From Devosia sp. 66-14 (GTDB lineage: Bacteria > Pseudomonadota > Alphaproteobacteria > Rhizobiales > Devosiaceae), in the NCBI GenBank assembly GCA_001899085.1, contig MKVB01000006.1, positions 1,019,566 to 1,067,651 of the forward strand: a stretch of DNA of 48,086 bases, read 5' to 3'. Below are positions 17,339-26,641 of this stretch, one piece after another (within the stretch, counting starts at the first letter, position 1; each line of letters opens with the position of its first letter). The translations under genes were made by a program, and so were the position numbers. The notes beneath the pieces were generated by a model, which saw only the letters and a list, made by a program, of their open reading frames with translations, had not been told where the DNA came from and ran no database searches.

Positions 17339-19978
17339 ATGACGAGCGGCCTCATCTTGCGCACCGCCGTGGTTCAGGGGCGGCTGGCCTACGCCATGCG
17401 CCGTGCTGCTGCAGCTCGCTCCAATGAACACGGCCTGCAGATCCTCACGCTTCCGCAGCTTGCGGCGCGCCTGGCAGGCGGTCTGAAGCGACCAGCGTCC
17501 CGCGAGAGCATCGAAGCCGGCATCATCGCCGCATTGGGCACCCCCGAAAGGTTCGAGGAACTGGCGCCGGTCTGCGAGATGCCCGGCATGATCCGCGCAC
17601 TCGATCGAACCCTCCAGAAGATCTGGCGGTCCGGTTTCGATCTGCGCGGGTCCAGGTATCGGAACCTCCCGCGAGTTCGGGATCTGGCTTACATCGAGGA
17701 CGTGATCCGCGAGACCCTCCAGCCCGGGGAGAACCTCCTTCCCGATCTCGAACAACTGGCTCGCTCTCAGATCGACACGGCAGAGGCCGTACTAGGATCG
17801 ATCACCATAGACGGCGTGCATGGCGTCGATCCCCTATGGCGGCCGCTGCTCAATGAGCTTCGGGCGCATGTTAAACTGGTGTGGCAGGCACCGGCTGGGG
17901 CTAGCACTGACTGGTTCCTGGGCGACATCGAGATCACCGAGGTCAGTCGACCTGAAGAATGGGCCTTCGGCTGTGCCACTCCGGGGCACGAAGCACTCGA
18001 GGCGATGCGCTGGGCACGCTCCCTCATAGCTTCTGGAACCGCAAAGCCACATGAGATCGCGATAGCGGCCACCTCGACCGCCGCGTGGGACGATGAGTTC
18101 GCGGCCCTTGCCACGTCGTCGAAGTTGCCGATCAGCTTCGTTAGCGGGCGCCCTGCCCTCACGACTTGGGATGGCCAGCGATGCGCGGCCTTGGCGGACG
18201 TGCTGCACAACGGTCTCAGTCAGGCCCGTATCCGCAGACTGCTGTCGGTTTGCCGAGGCCAGAGCAAGTTCCTCGAAGACTTGCCGAATGGCAGCCTTCC
18301 GGTTCCAGGTCAGGCTTCGCTGACCACTGCGGACGATTGGGATCGCGCGCTTCGACCTCACCCACAACACGCATCGGTCCTGGTGCCATTGTTGAGGGAA
18401 CTCGAGCAAGGGCCCGACGCCGCCCTCAAGGCGGGCGAGATGCTGCTAGCCAGAGGTGCATTGGCGCTTTGGAACGAGGCGCTGCGCCGCGCACCGGCGT
18501 CCGCCCTGATGTTCACCCTGGAAAGCCTGCGAGTTCCCGACGATCGTGATTCTGCCGGCTCCATTGCGTGGTGCTCCGCCGAACAGCTCGCTGGGGCGCC
18601 GAGACCTTTCGTCTGGCTGCTAGGGCTCACGTCGACCGATTGGCCGCGCACAGGCGGCGTCGATCCGCTTCTTCCTGGCTATCTCGTTCCCGCAACCGAG
18701 GTCGATCCCGACCCGGTCGAGAACATGGATCGTCGCTGCTTCCGGATCATCAAGGGCGCTGCGAGACAGGTGATGCTCTCGTCCGCCCGATTGAGCAGCC
18801 AAGGAACAAAGGCCAGCGCCAGCGCGCTTCTGCCTGCCAAGGTCACGACGCTCTATCGGGACCGGACGCCACGTCATGCCTTCAGCGAATCCGATCGCCT
18901 GTTGGCGCGCCAGATGGACATCGAAGGCGATCCGTTAGCCGCCCGCGCCGCTGCCTCTTGGACCGACTGGAACCGAAGGAACCTCACTCCGCATGACGGC
19001 ATGATCGGGCAGCCCCATCCAATGCTCGCCGAGCTACTGGCCCGTCCACAATCCCCGACGTCGCTGTCGCTGCTGCTGCGGGATCCATTGGTCTATGTCT
19101 GGTACTATGCGTTGGGTTGGCGAGATTTGGTGCACAAGGAGCGCGCCCTCACCCTTCCAGCCGACGACTATGGACGCCTCGTTCATGAGCTCCTGAGGCG
19201 CGCCGTCGACCATCTCGAGCCGAGACCGGGTTTTCCATCTGCCAATCGGCACGAGATCGAAGAGGCGCTCGACATTGCCGAGGCCGCTATCGTCGCCGAC
19301 TGGCCCGCTCACACCGATGTTCCACCGCCTGTCCTGTGGGTGAACACCGTGAGACAAGCGCGTGAGATGGGCCTTTTGGCACTCACTCGGAATCCTTTCG
19401 AGCAAGCTGGCGTGCGTTCCTGGACGGAGGTGCCCTTTGGAGGCGAGGTCCGCGAACCTACGTCTTTGATCGACTTGCCTTGGGACCATGCCTTGCCGGT
19501 CGTCATCCCCGGTACCGACGTTCGAATCGTCGGAAGCATCGATCGGCTTGACCTTTGGCCGGGCAGCGTCGAGGTCCACGTCACCGATTACAAGACCGGC
19601 CAGCGTCCGAAGAAGCCGGAGGAGCGCGTGTTGGCCGGGGGACAGGAGCTGCAGCGCGCCCTCTACGACCTTGCATGTCGCACTTTGCTTGAAGAAGAGG
19701 CGCGACGCGTCGTACGGTTGATGTACCTGCGCGCGCCGGTTTCGGAATACATCCTCAAGGACCCCGACGCTGCCATCGAGAAACTCGGACGGTGGGTCGC
19801 ACTGGCTCGGAGTGCGTTGGAGGCAGGTACCATCTACACCGGCGTGAAATCCTTGGAAGACGACCCTCGCTTCGGTCGCCTCGCGATGCCGGCGGCATCC
19901 TTCTATCGAGACCGCAAGAACCTCGCGATCCGTGACGCAGCGGGTCGCGACCTGTCGGGATTCTGGAAGGAGAAATGA
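17339..19978 (+). CDS. AddB/RecB-family PD-(D/E)XK exonuclease-type protein
   Basis: An 879-residue AddB-like protein: an N-terminal helicase-like part without a Walker A motif, and a C-terminal RecB-type nuclease with SIDRLDLWPGSVEVHVTDYK (catalytic Asp and DYKTG) and LQRALYDLA (QxxxY motif). No Fe-S cysteine set is visible, unlike canonical AddB. It is coupled to the next gene by a four-base overlap; the pair should act as a DNA end-processing complex. No ribosome site is evident before ATG 17339. A degradation role against foreign DNA is likely from context; housekeeping recombination is possible if no other addAB exists. Confidence 0.8.
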   Translation: MTSGLILRTAVVQGRLAYAMRRAAAARSNEHGLQILTLPQLAARLAGGLKRPASRESIEAGIIAALGTPERFEELAPVCEMPGMIRALDRTLQKIWRSGFDLRGSRYRNLPRVRDLAYIEDVIRETLQPGENLLPDLEQLARSQIDTAEAVLGSITIDGVHGVDPLWRPLLNELRAHVKLVWQAPAGASTDWFLGDIEITEVSRPEEWAFGCATPGHEALEAMRWARSLIASGTAKPHEIAIAATSTAAWDDEFAALATSSKLPISFVSGRPALTTWDGQRCAALADVLHNGLSQARIRRLLSVCRGQSKFLEDLPNGSLPVPGQASLTTADDWDRALRPHPQHASVLVPLLRELEQGPDAALKAGEMLLARGALALWNEALRRAPASALMFTLESLRVPDDRDSAGSIAWCSAEQLAGAPRPFVWLLGLTSTDWPRTGGVDPLLPGYLVPATEVDPDPVENMDRRCFRIIKGAARQVMLSSARLSSQGTKASASALLPAKVTTLYRDRTPRHAFSESDRLLARQMDIEGDPLAARAAASWTDWNRRNLTPHDGMIGQPHPMLAELLARPQSPTSLSLLLRDPLVYVWYYALGWRDLVHKERALTLPADDYGRLVHELLRRAVDHLEPRPGFPSANRHEIEEALDIAEAAIVADWPAHTDVPPPVLWVNTVRQAREMGLLALTRNPFEQAGVRSWTEVPFGGEVREPTSLIDLPWDHALPVVIPGTDVRIVGSIDRLDLWPGSVEVHVTDYKTGQRPKKPEERVLAGGQELQRALYDLACRTLLEEEARRVVRLMYLRAPVSEYILKDPDAAIEKLGRWVALARSALEAGTIYTGVKSLEDDPRFGRLAMPAASFYRDRKNLAIRDAAGRDLSGFWKEK

Positions 19979-22900
19979 CGCCCACTCGCGACGATGAGGA
20001 GCGCGCACGGGCGCTCAGGGATCTCATGTCGACCTTATTGGTCGAGGCGTCGGCTGGAACCGGCAAGACGTCGCTGCTCGCCGGCCGTGTGGTTATGCTC
20101 CTGGCCGATGACAAACCACCATCGAGCATCGCTGCCATCACGTTCACGGAGCGCGCAGCGGCGGAGCTTCGCACTCGGGTCGAGAGATTTGCCGACGCAT
20201 TGATCGACGGCGCGATGCCGGACGACCTCCTGCCCGCCTTCCGGACCTCCGCACCTTCCGAAGAGCAAAAGGTGCGGCTGCGCGAGCGGAAGGAGCAATT
20301 GGGCGAGCTGACAGCAGGCACGATCCACGCGTTCTGCCTCTCGATCCTGCAGACCTATGCAGTAGAAGCCCGCATCGACCCCGGCGCCGTGGTCATGGAC
20401 GCAGAGCAGACGGACCTCGCCTTCGCGTCCATCCTCGATGCCTGGCTCAACGAACGGCTCGGCGACAACGCCGATCCCAACGACCCAATCGTCATCATGG
20501 CCGAGAACGATCCAGCAAGGGCAGTGAGGGTATTGCGGGAATTGGCCGATTTCCGGCGAGCCCACCAGACAGCACGTCCGCCGCCGGCGACTCCATATGG
20601 TCCCGCGGTGGGGGATTTCATCGAAGCGGTCGCCGAGTATCGGCGCTGGATGGGCCGAGCGCACGCACCGGACAAGGCGGTTGTCGATTTGTTAGCGCTG
20701 GAGGATCTTGCGAACCTGCTGGCACCGGCGCGGTCAGGCAAGCCCAGCTTCGGGCAGCTGCTGCAGATGCTGCATCCCGAAAGTCCGCTGCTGCCAGCGC
20801 GCAGTCCGGATTTTGGGGATAGCCGCGTTCTTTTCGCATATCGTCCGAGGGCAACCGCTTGGGGCGCTTCGAACGCGACCGGAGCGTCCCTCGCCATCGA
20901 GGACAAGGCACACTACGAACGCTGTGCCACGTTATTCGGTCAGGCCTTGGGTGCACTAGCAGACGCTCTGCTCGGTCAGTACTTCGACGAGACCGATTCC
21001 CTCATGGGGCGCTTCGAGCGCTATAAGGCAAACGCCGCGGTCCTCGACTTCGACGACATCCTCATCCGAACGCGGGCGCTCCTTTCCGGCAACGCTGCGG
21101 TCCGCGCGTCGGTCGCCGATCGGTATCGACATGTTTTGGTGGACGAGTTCCAAGACACTGATCCGGTTCAGACCGACATTCTGTTTCTTATCTGTGGGGA
21201 CGACGATCGAGCCCTGCGTCCAGGCGCTCTCTTTCTGGTCGGCGATCCGAAGCAAGCCATATATCGCTTCCGCGGTGCCGATCTTGGCACCTATCTGCGA
21301 ACGCGGACCACGATCGCCGAGCAGTTCCCGGGCAACGTCCTGCACATCCAGGCCAATTTTCGTTCCGAGAAGAGAATCCTCGCCCACGTGGACCGCGTCT
21401 TCGAAGGTCGCCTGAGCGCCCAATTGGGCGACTATTCGGAGCTCGAGGCCACCATCGAGGACGACACGAGCCTTGCAGTGGTGAAGCACTCCTATCCGAC
21501 GCAGCAGACGGACAACGCCTCTGTCGCGCGACAGGCCGAAGCCAAGGAGATCGCGGACCTTTGCGCGGCCATCGTTGGCAATATGCAGGTCCGGAGATCG
21601 GACGGGACCGTCGCTCTCGCCGAGCCCGGCGACATCGCCCTGCTCTCTCCTAACCGAACGCAGCTCTGGCTCTACGAGCGCGCCCTCGAGGACAAGGGGC
21701 TGCCGGTGGCATCGCAAGCCGGCAAGAATCTCTATCGACGTCAGGAAACGCAGGATCTGGTCGCATTGGTGAGATGCCTAGCCGACAACCGGGACACGCT
21801 CGCCTTGGGAGCGGTGCTGCGCGGCCCGTTGGTGGGCTTCACCGAGCATGAGCTGCTCGATGCGACGCAGGCATTGCGCACGCACGAACCTGGCGCCGTG
21901 CTGCGCTTGCGAAAGGATCCCTTGCCGATCGCGGATGAAGGCCTGCGCGACGTGATGGAATTGCTCACCGATCTTTGGCGGCGGCGCCGCGGGACGACTC
22001 CTCACGCCCTTCTTTCCGAAGCATTGGATCGTCTCCGGGCACTGCCAGTAGTGGCCTCGCGCAGTCCGCACGAACGCAGTCGCGCTCTCGCGAACGTGGC
22101 AAGCCTGCTCGAACGGGCGAGGAGCTATCACGTCAGAGGGCTGAAGCAACTGGCGATCGACTTGACGGGCGAATGGGACAAGAGCGTCGCTTTCGACGAG
22201 GCTCCGGCCGATCATCCCCGAGACAGCATCGACATCGTCACGATCCACAAGGCGAAGGGTCTCGAATGGCCGGTGGTCATTCCCATCAATCTCGTTTCGA
22301 TGTGGCGACGCCCGAGCGAATTCTTCCACCGAGCCGACGACGACACGCTTCATTGGACGCTTGGCGACGTGGCCTCCAGTTCGCTCGCAGCCGCGGTTGC
22401 TGCCGACATCGCCAAGACGAACCGGGAGTACGAGAGACTGCTATACGTCGCCAGCACCCGGGCGCTCGACCTGCTCATCATCCCCGACCCATCAGCGCCA
22501 CGCACTGACAGTTGGTTCAGCTTTCTCGATCTTGGCCAAGAAGCGCTGCGGACGTTTGCGGCCCCTGCCGCCAGACCTCGCCCTGAGCAACGATCGGCGG
22601 CGAACTCTCAAACGGCATCGATTTTCGCCGATGAGGCCGCAGGGATCGCGGATGCGTCGCCCAACATCGTCTGGCGCAACCCGAGCCGCTTGGACCCGGA
22701 ACGGGAGATGCTGGACGGTCTGGTGTCCTTGGGTGCAGCCGATGAGATCGTATCCCAGCCCCTGCCTGTCGTCGTAGGCGCAGGTGCACGTCGTGGCGTC
22801 ATATTGCATCGCTTGATCGAAGAGCTCATCGCGCGCCTTTGTGCAGCTGGGATGGAAGCGCTCATCGAACGCGCGTCGGCCCTTCTCGACGAGGCACCCG

Positions 22901-23274
22901 ACGATGAAGGCGAGATGCCGGTTGCGGAGCAGCTTGCGATGACCGCCATGAGCGTCTTTCTCAATGAGGAACTCGATCCGTATAGGGACAAACTGCTTGC
23001 CGAGGTGCCGCTCTTCGGGACCGTGACCTCCAACGAGCTGATCTCAGCGAGGGCAGACGCAATTGCCATCGACGAGGGGGGCGCAATCGCGGCCTTCGAT
23101 TGGAAAAGCGATGTGCGGCCGACCGACGAGACCATGCACCAGCATCGGATACAGCTCGCGAAGTACCTGCAACTCATCGGTGCCCCCACGGGCGCGGTGG
23201 TCTACCTTACGTCCAATGAGTTCCATTGGATCGGGTCCGACGGCAGGCGAAGGCACCGGCCCGATCGCAGATAG
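19975..23274 (+). CDS. AddA-like UvrD-type helicase-nuclease
   Basis: A 1099-residue SF1A helicase with C-terminal nuclease. Motifs: Walker A EASAGTGKT (24-32), AITFTERAAAELRTRV, VLVDEFQDTDPVQ, VGDPKQAIYRFRGADL, ANFRSEKRIL, TIHKAKGLEWPVVIP, YVASTRALDLLI. The C-terminal domain has GAIAAFDWKSD and HRIQLAKYLQLIGAPTGAVV, matching the RecB-nuclease D-ExK and QxxxY positions. Both Walker motifs are intact. Coupled with the AddB-like gene. A paralogue of the minus-strand helicase by fold only; the two differ in domains. Confidence 0.88.
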   Translation: MTPTRDDEERARALRDLMSTLLVEASAGTGKTSLLAGRVVMLLADDKPPSSIAAITFTERAAAELRTRVERFADALIDGAMPDDLLPAFRTSAPSEEQKVRLRERKEQLGELTAGTIHAFCLSILQTYAVEARIDPGAVVMDAEQTDLAFASILDAWLNERLGDNADPNDPIVIMAENDPARAVRVLRELADFRRAHQTARPPPATPYGPAVGDFIEAVAEYRRWMGRAHAPDKAVVDLLALEDLANLLAPARSGKPSFGQLLQMLHPESPLLPARSPDFGDSRVLFAYRPRATAWGASNATGASLAIEDKAHYERCATLFGQALGALADALLGQYFDETDSLMGRFERYKANAAVLDFDDILIRTRALLSGNAAVRASVADRYRHVLVDEFQDTDPVQTDILFLICGDDDRALRPGALFLVGDPKQAIYRFRGADLGTYLRTRTTIAEQFPGNVLHIQANFRSEKRILAHVDRVFEGRLSAQLGDYSELEATIEDDTSLAVVKHSYPTQQTDNASVARQAEAKEIADLCAAIVGNMQVRRSDGTVALAEPGDIALLSPNRTQLWLYERALEDKGLPVASQAGKNLYRRQETQDLVALVRCLADNRDTLALGAVLRGPLVGFTEHELLDATQALRTHEPGAVLRLRKDPLPIADEGLRDVMELLTDLWRRRRGTTPHALLSEALDRLRALPVVASRSPHERSRALANVASLLERARSYHVRGLKQLAIDLTGEWDKSVAFDEAPADHPRDSIDIVTIHKAKGLEWPVVIPINLVSMWRRPSEFFHRADDDTLHWTLGDVASSSLAAAVAADIAKTNREYERLLYVASTRALDLLIIPDPSAPRTDSWFSFLDLGQEALRTFAAPAARPRPEQRSAANSQTASIFADEAAGIADASPNIVWRNPSRLDPEREMLDGLVSLGAADEIVSQPLPVVVGAGARRGVILHRLIEELIARLCAAGMEALIERASALLDEAPDDEGEMPVAEQLAMTAMSVFLNEELDPYRDKLLAEVPLFGTVTSNELISARADAIAIDEGGAIAAFDWKSDVRPTDETMHQHRIQLAKYLQLIGAPTGAVVYLTSNEFHWIGSDGRRRHRPDRR

Positions 23275-23575
23275 TCCCTAGAGTGGCTTCGTCGGTAAGC
23301 AAGTTTCTAAACGAGTGCGCGCCGGGCAATGTCTGGAGGAGCGACATTACACGTGTACTACATCGTGTTGACCGCGCTCTTGCTGCAGTTAGGTTGCCTA
23401 TCACGGCTCCATTCTCCTGCCCTGCTTCGTCGAGGATCGGTTATTAGCTGCGAGCATGATCCACGAAACGCATATCGTGGATACGAACTGCCTGACGATC
23501 TCCGCGTATGCGATACGGTCAATTGAATACACGTTACGAGTGACGACTCCTGTGCCTCCGTGCACGCCATGCGTA
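23275..23575. other. Intergenic region after the AddBA-like pair
   Basis: 301 nt with no supported gene. It holds a perfect inverted repeat (23459-23482) but no recognisable terminator after the AddA-like stop. Confidence 0.4.
23459..23482. repeat. 8-bp perfect inverted repeat
   Basis: ATCCACGA, eight bases, TCGTGGAT. It lies about 95 nt before the ribbon-helix-helix gene and could be its operator, since such small proteins often bind inverted repeats near their own promoter. Confidence 0.45.
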
Positions 23576-23827
23576 ATGGGCCGCCCCCAGTTCGATGAGC
23601 GCATTCAGTTGACGTTGGTCGATGGCACGACTGGCAGGATCGATGACCTGCTTGAAGCAGGCGAATATCGCCTCGATTTCATCCGCACTACCATCGAAGC
23701 CGAGATCGCGAAGCGCCTGCAGGAGAAGCCGTTATTGGCTACCTTGCTGCCGGGCCGGCTTCGGGGAAACGCTAACCCACACATCCGGGGATCCTCGCCA
23801 CGTTGCGTAGAAGCAATGCCCACATAG
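23576..23827 (+). CDS. Small ribbon-helix-helix protein
   Basis: 83 residues from ATG 23576. MGRPQFDERIQLTLVDGTTG, then RIDDLLEAGEYRLDFIRTTI looks like an RHH (CopG/Arc-type) DNA-binding fold of the kind found on mobile elements. The C-terminal 30 residues (GRLRGNANPHIRG onward) look random, and no ribosome site precedes the ATG, so the gene may be truncated or fused to noncoding sequence. It could regulate the nearby integrase or be a remnant. Confidence 0.5.
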   Translation: MGRPQFDERIQLTLVDGTTGRIDDLLEAGEYRLDFIRTTIEAEIAKRLQEKPLLATLLPGRLRGNANPHIRGSSPRCVEAMPT

Positions 23828-23830
23828 TGA

Positions 23831-24142
23831 CTATTCGTACGGCACAAACGTGTTGGGTTCATCGGCGATACCGAGCTCGCGAAGCATCTTGAGGAAAAGT
23901 TCCTTCGAAGCCGCAAGCTGCTGCCGTGGTCGTTGATAAATCGCTAGCTCTTCATCGGTGGGCAGGCCCCAGTGCGGACCGTCGACAGTTCTCCGATCGT
24001 ACTGCCATTCCCAATATCGTATGCGAGCAAGGAGGTTGCGTATTGAGGACACGTGGTATTCCGCGCCTTCAGCCACGGCAGAGTCGCGAGCAGATTCGAT
24101 TTCGCGAATGAGGTCGTCGGCTGCCTTCCGGAGAGAAACCAT
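23831..24142 (-). CDS. Hypothetical helical protein (103 aa)
   Basis: A soluble, helix-rich protein (MVSLRKAADDLIREIESARD, RNLLARIRYWEWQYDRR, LFLKMLRELGIADEPN). A good ribosome site (GGAG, nine bases before the ATG) supports it as a real gene. Located just past the integrase stop on the same strand with 20 nt between. Function unknown; small genes next to a P4-type integrase are often accessory. Confidence 0.6.
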   Translation of the reverse strand: MVSLRKAADDLIREIESARDSAVAEGAEYHVSSIRNLLARIRYWEWQYDRRTVDGPHWGLPTDEELAIYQRPRQQLAASKELFLKMLRELGIADEPNTFVPYE

Positions 24143-24162
24143 GTGATTGGCTCCGTTAGATG

Positions 24163-25356
24163 TTACCTTATGGCGAACCGCATCCCGTCAATCTCATCCG
24201 CCCACCATTGCATCATCCGTACTCGTTCATCCCAGTACTCAGCCCGGTTGTACACTCGCCGCACCTTCTTTGGTTCCTGATGGGCGAGTTGGGCCTCAAT
24301 AACATCCCCATCAAAGAGTTTCGCTTCGTTGAGCAAGGTGCTGGCAGTTGCGCGAAAACCGTGTGCCGTATGCTCAGCGCTGCTGAAACCCATGCGGCGA
24401 AGCGCCGAATTCATTGAGTTCTCCGACAGCACGCTCTTGCCTGACATCATCGAGGTGAAGACGTAGCGGTGATCACCGCTGTATGGACGCATCCCAGATA
24501 TTACCTCAAGCGCTTGCCGCGAGAGAGGTACATCATGCGTTCGACGCATCTTGGTCTTCTCCGCCGGAATGGTCCACCGCGCCTCGCCAAAGTCGATTTC
24601 GCTCCACTCCATATGGCGGGTTTCACCTGGGCGGGCGAAGCACAACGCCTGGAGTTTCAATGCTCCAACCAGGGTCGGCCATCCCTCGTATTCGAACACC
24701 GCGCGCATCAGGCCTGCAACGGCCTCGGGTTTGGTAAGGGCCGCATGACTGACTACCTGCGGTCGCTGCAAGGCTCCCCTCAGAGCGTACGAGGGATCAT
24801 TCTCAGCACGCGCAGTCGCGATTGCATATCGGAAGACTCTTCCAATTGCCGCACGGGTCGCAAGGGCGCTTTCGATCCGACCGCTGCGCTCGATTGACCT
24901 AAGGGCTTCGAGTACTTCAACCGCACTGATTTCGGATATGGGCCGGCGCGCCAGCGGTGCTGCAAGCTCGACCATCATCCACCGGTTCTTTTCTATGGTC
25001 GCTTCAGCCTTCCCGTCCCTCTTCATTTTGCCAAGGTACTCCTCGGCAACGAGAGCAAACGTGTTTGCGTGCGAGTTTGCGAGGTGGATGCGGTCTAGCC
25101 GCTTTTTGACTGAGGGGTCCTGACCGTTCGCGATAAGCCTTTTTGCATCCTCGCGCCTCTGTCGGGCATCGCTGAGGCTCACAGTTGGATACAGCCCAAT
25201 CGAAAGCGTCTTTCGCTTGGTGGCGAACCGATAGTCCAGTCGCCACGAACGCGTGCCGTTCGGCTTAACGAGGAGGTATAGGCCGCCTCCATCCGCAAGT
25301 TTGAATGGCTTCGACTCAGGCTTGCGGTTGCGGAGCAACATGTCGGTAAGCGGCAT
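24163..25356 (-). CDS. P4-type tyrosine integrase (DUF4102 arm domain)
   Basis: A 397-residue site-specific recombinase. The N-terminal arm-binding domain (DGGGLYLLVKPNGTRSWRLD, SIGLYPTVSLSDARQRREDA) is diagnostic of P4/PAI integrases. The catalytic domain carries RPGETR (first Arg), HGFRAT (His/Arg) and RRVYNRAEY (nucleophilic Tyr). The start codon lies 165 nt from the 3' end of tRNA-Gly, the usual geometry for an island inserted at a tRNA 3' end and extending leftwards. The island's distal repeat was not found in the window. Confidence 0.92.
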   Translation of the reverse strand: MPLTDMLLRNRKPESKPFKLADGGGLYLLVKPNGTRSWRLDYRFATKRKTLSIGLYPTVSLSDARQRREDAKRLIANGQDPSVKKRLDRIHLANSHANTFALVAEEYLGKMKRDGKAEATIEKNRWMMVELAAPLARRPISEISAVEVLEALRSIERSGRIESALATRAAIGRVFRYAIATARAENDPSYALRGALQRPQVVSHAALTKPEAVAGLMRAVFEYEGWPTLVGALKLQALCFARPGETRHMEWSEIDFGEARWTIPAEKTKMRRTHDVPLSRQALEVISGMRPYSGDHRYVFTSMMSGKSVLSENSMNSALRRMGFSSAEHTAHGFRATASTLLNEAKLFDGDVIEAQLAHQEPKKVRRVYNRAEYWDERVRMMQWWADEIDGMRFAIR

Positions 25357-25446
25357 TTGTCGGTATCGAAAACCTGAATCGGCTGCGGTACCGACGACGG
25401 TACTGTACTTTTTCGCGGATGTAACTGGACGATACCGATCACTTCG

Positions 25447-25464
25447 GCCTCGCGCGCGCGAGGC
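25447..25464. repeat. 18-nt perfect palindrome near tRNA-Gly
   Basis: GCCTCGCGC / GCGCGAGGC with no spacer, between the integrase and tRNA-Gly. It may be a cruciform or a protein site of the integration region; no specific function can be assigned. Confidence 0.35.
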
Positions 25465-25521
25465 GAAACACCGGGATCACGGGGCTTTCGGGCTCTACGC
25501 AGTCGATACCGGATGAGAGAT

Positions 25522-25595
25522 TGGAGCGGGTGAAGGGAATCGAACCCTCGTCGTAAGCTTGGGAAGCTTCTGCTCTACCATTGAGCTACACCCGC
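25522..25595 (-). tRNA. tRNA-Gly(CCC), CCA encoded
   Basis: The minus strand folds as a 71-nt body plus discriminator T and encoded CCA. Acceptor GCGGGTG pairs with CACCCGC; D-arm GCTC/GAGC; anticodon loop TTCCCAA gives anticodon CCC; the T-arm reads AGGGTTCGATTCCCT. It closely resembles E. coli glyU. The adjacent integrase and a partial copy at 39377 mark it as an integration hotspot. Confidence 0.95.
25563..25579. repeat. 17-nt attachment-core candidate inside tRNA-Gly
   Basis: GAAGCTTCTGCTCTACC, covering part of the anticodon arm through the D arm, is exactly repeated at 39377-39393 beside the second integrase. Flanks do not match, so the identity is limited to the core. Confidence 0.65.
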
Positions 25596-25648
25596 GACAG
25601 GGACGTATGTGCCGAATGCGGGGCGCGGCGTCAAGGTGGGGAGCTAGG

Positions 25649-26545
25649 TTAGGGAGCTGGCTGCTCTAGAGAATAGCGCAGGTGTTCCTTGGCAACGATG
25701 TCGTACGCAAGGCTCTCCAGTCCAGGATAGATGAAGCTCCGATCGACGCCGGCGCGCGACAGTGCTTTGCGGATCAGCGCTGTCGAGGAGAACGGGATGA
25801 AAACCTTCGTAATAAGGGGCCTGAGAGCGTCGTAGTAGTCCAACGGCCACACGTTGAAGCCGTGCAACGAGAAGACACCTGACTGGGCTCTTATTCTCGG
25901 AGATATGTGAGGGGCGACCACACAAATCGGGCTGTACGGCGCGTTCTGATGCGACATGGGATCGCGGTATGCATCCCACATAACCGCGTCCTGAGCGATG
26001 TCAACGGGCTCAGTTCCATGGCCCGCCTCGTCATTGATCGTTCCCGGATCAATTATGAACACCGCGGAGCCATCGCTTCTGTGTTCATCGCCCTCAAGGA
26101 ACTCACTACAGGCAATTTTGCCGTTGTCCCCGGACGTTCCAGCCCCTGACACGGCAAAATAGAGCGCGACGAGCGCGTTGGTCGACCAGTCGAGTAGTCT
26201 CGTGGGCAGCCCATAGTGCTGTGCAATGAACATCCACTCGAAGTCGTTAGACGGGAGCTCGCCAAGATATGGCCGTGCTGACCGCTTGAACTCTGCCAAC
26301 ATCCGCTCCGGACTTGGTCCGACCACGATGCCTCCACTAGCATGCGTTTGCTGTCCTGGACTTACTGGATAGCCGCGGCCGTCTGTTGCCGTCTGGCCAT
26401 GCCTCAAGGCACTAGGGACGAGGCGGTAATCGGCGCGAGATTGTCCTCGAAACCAAAGGCCCGCTCCCGGGCGATTAGCGACGGCATCAACGATGTCCAT
26501 GTATTCCGCCAACGAGCACGCAACCCTTCTGTTTACATCTGCCAA
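25649..26545 (-). CDS. FRG-domain protein
   Basis: About 298 residues. The FRG domain is clear: LWFRGQSRADYRLVPSALRH, then HYGLPTRLLDWSTNALVALY. FRG proteins are linked with defence islands and nucleotide- or NAD-related chemistry has been suggested, but no activity is assigned here. TTG at 26545 is preferred because GAGGAG lies seven bases upstream; an earlier TTG at 26563 lacks a ribosome site. It lies 96 nt after the HEPN-like gene on the same strand, so the two are probably co-transcribed as a toxin-like pair. Confidence 0.75.
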   Translation of the reverse strand: MADVNRRVACSLAEYMDIVDAVANRPGAGLWFRGQSRADYRLVPSALRHGQTATDGRGYPVSPGQQTHASGGIVVGPSPERMLAEFKRSARPYLGELPSNDFEWMFIAQHYGLPTRLLDWSTNALVALYFAVSGAGTSGDNGKIACSEFLEGDEHRSDGSAVFIIDPGTINDEAGHGTEPVDIAQDAVMWDAYRDPMSHQNAPYSPICVVAPHISPRIRAQSGVFSLHGFNVWPLDYYDALRPLITKVFIPFSSTALIRKALSRAGVDRSFIYPGLESLAYDIVAKEHLRYSLEQPAP

Positions 26546-26641
26546 GCAAAGTCTCCTCGTCAAAAGTCAACCACGGATTGGCGCACCGCCGGGCTAAATG
26601 AGCCCCCTGCCGAGGTCTCGTAGAGGCTGACTTCAAGGCCC

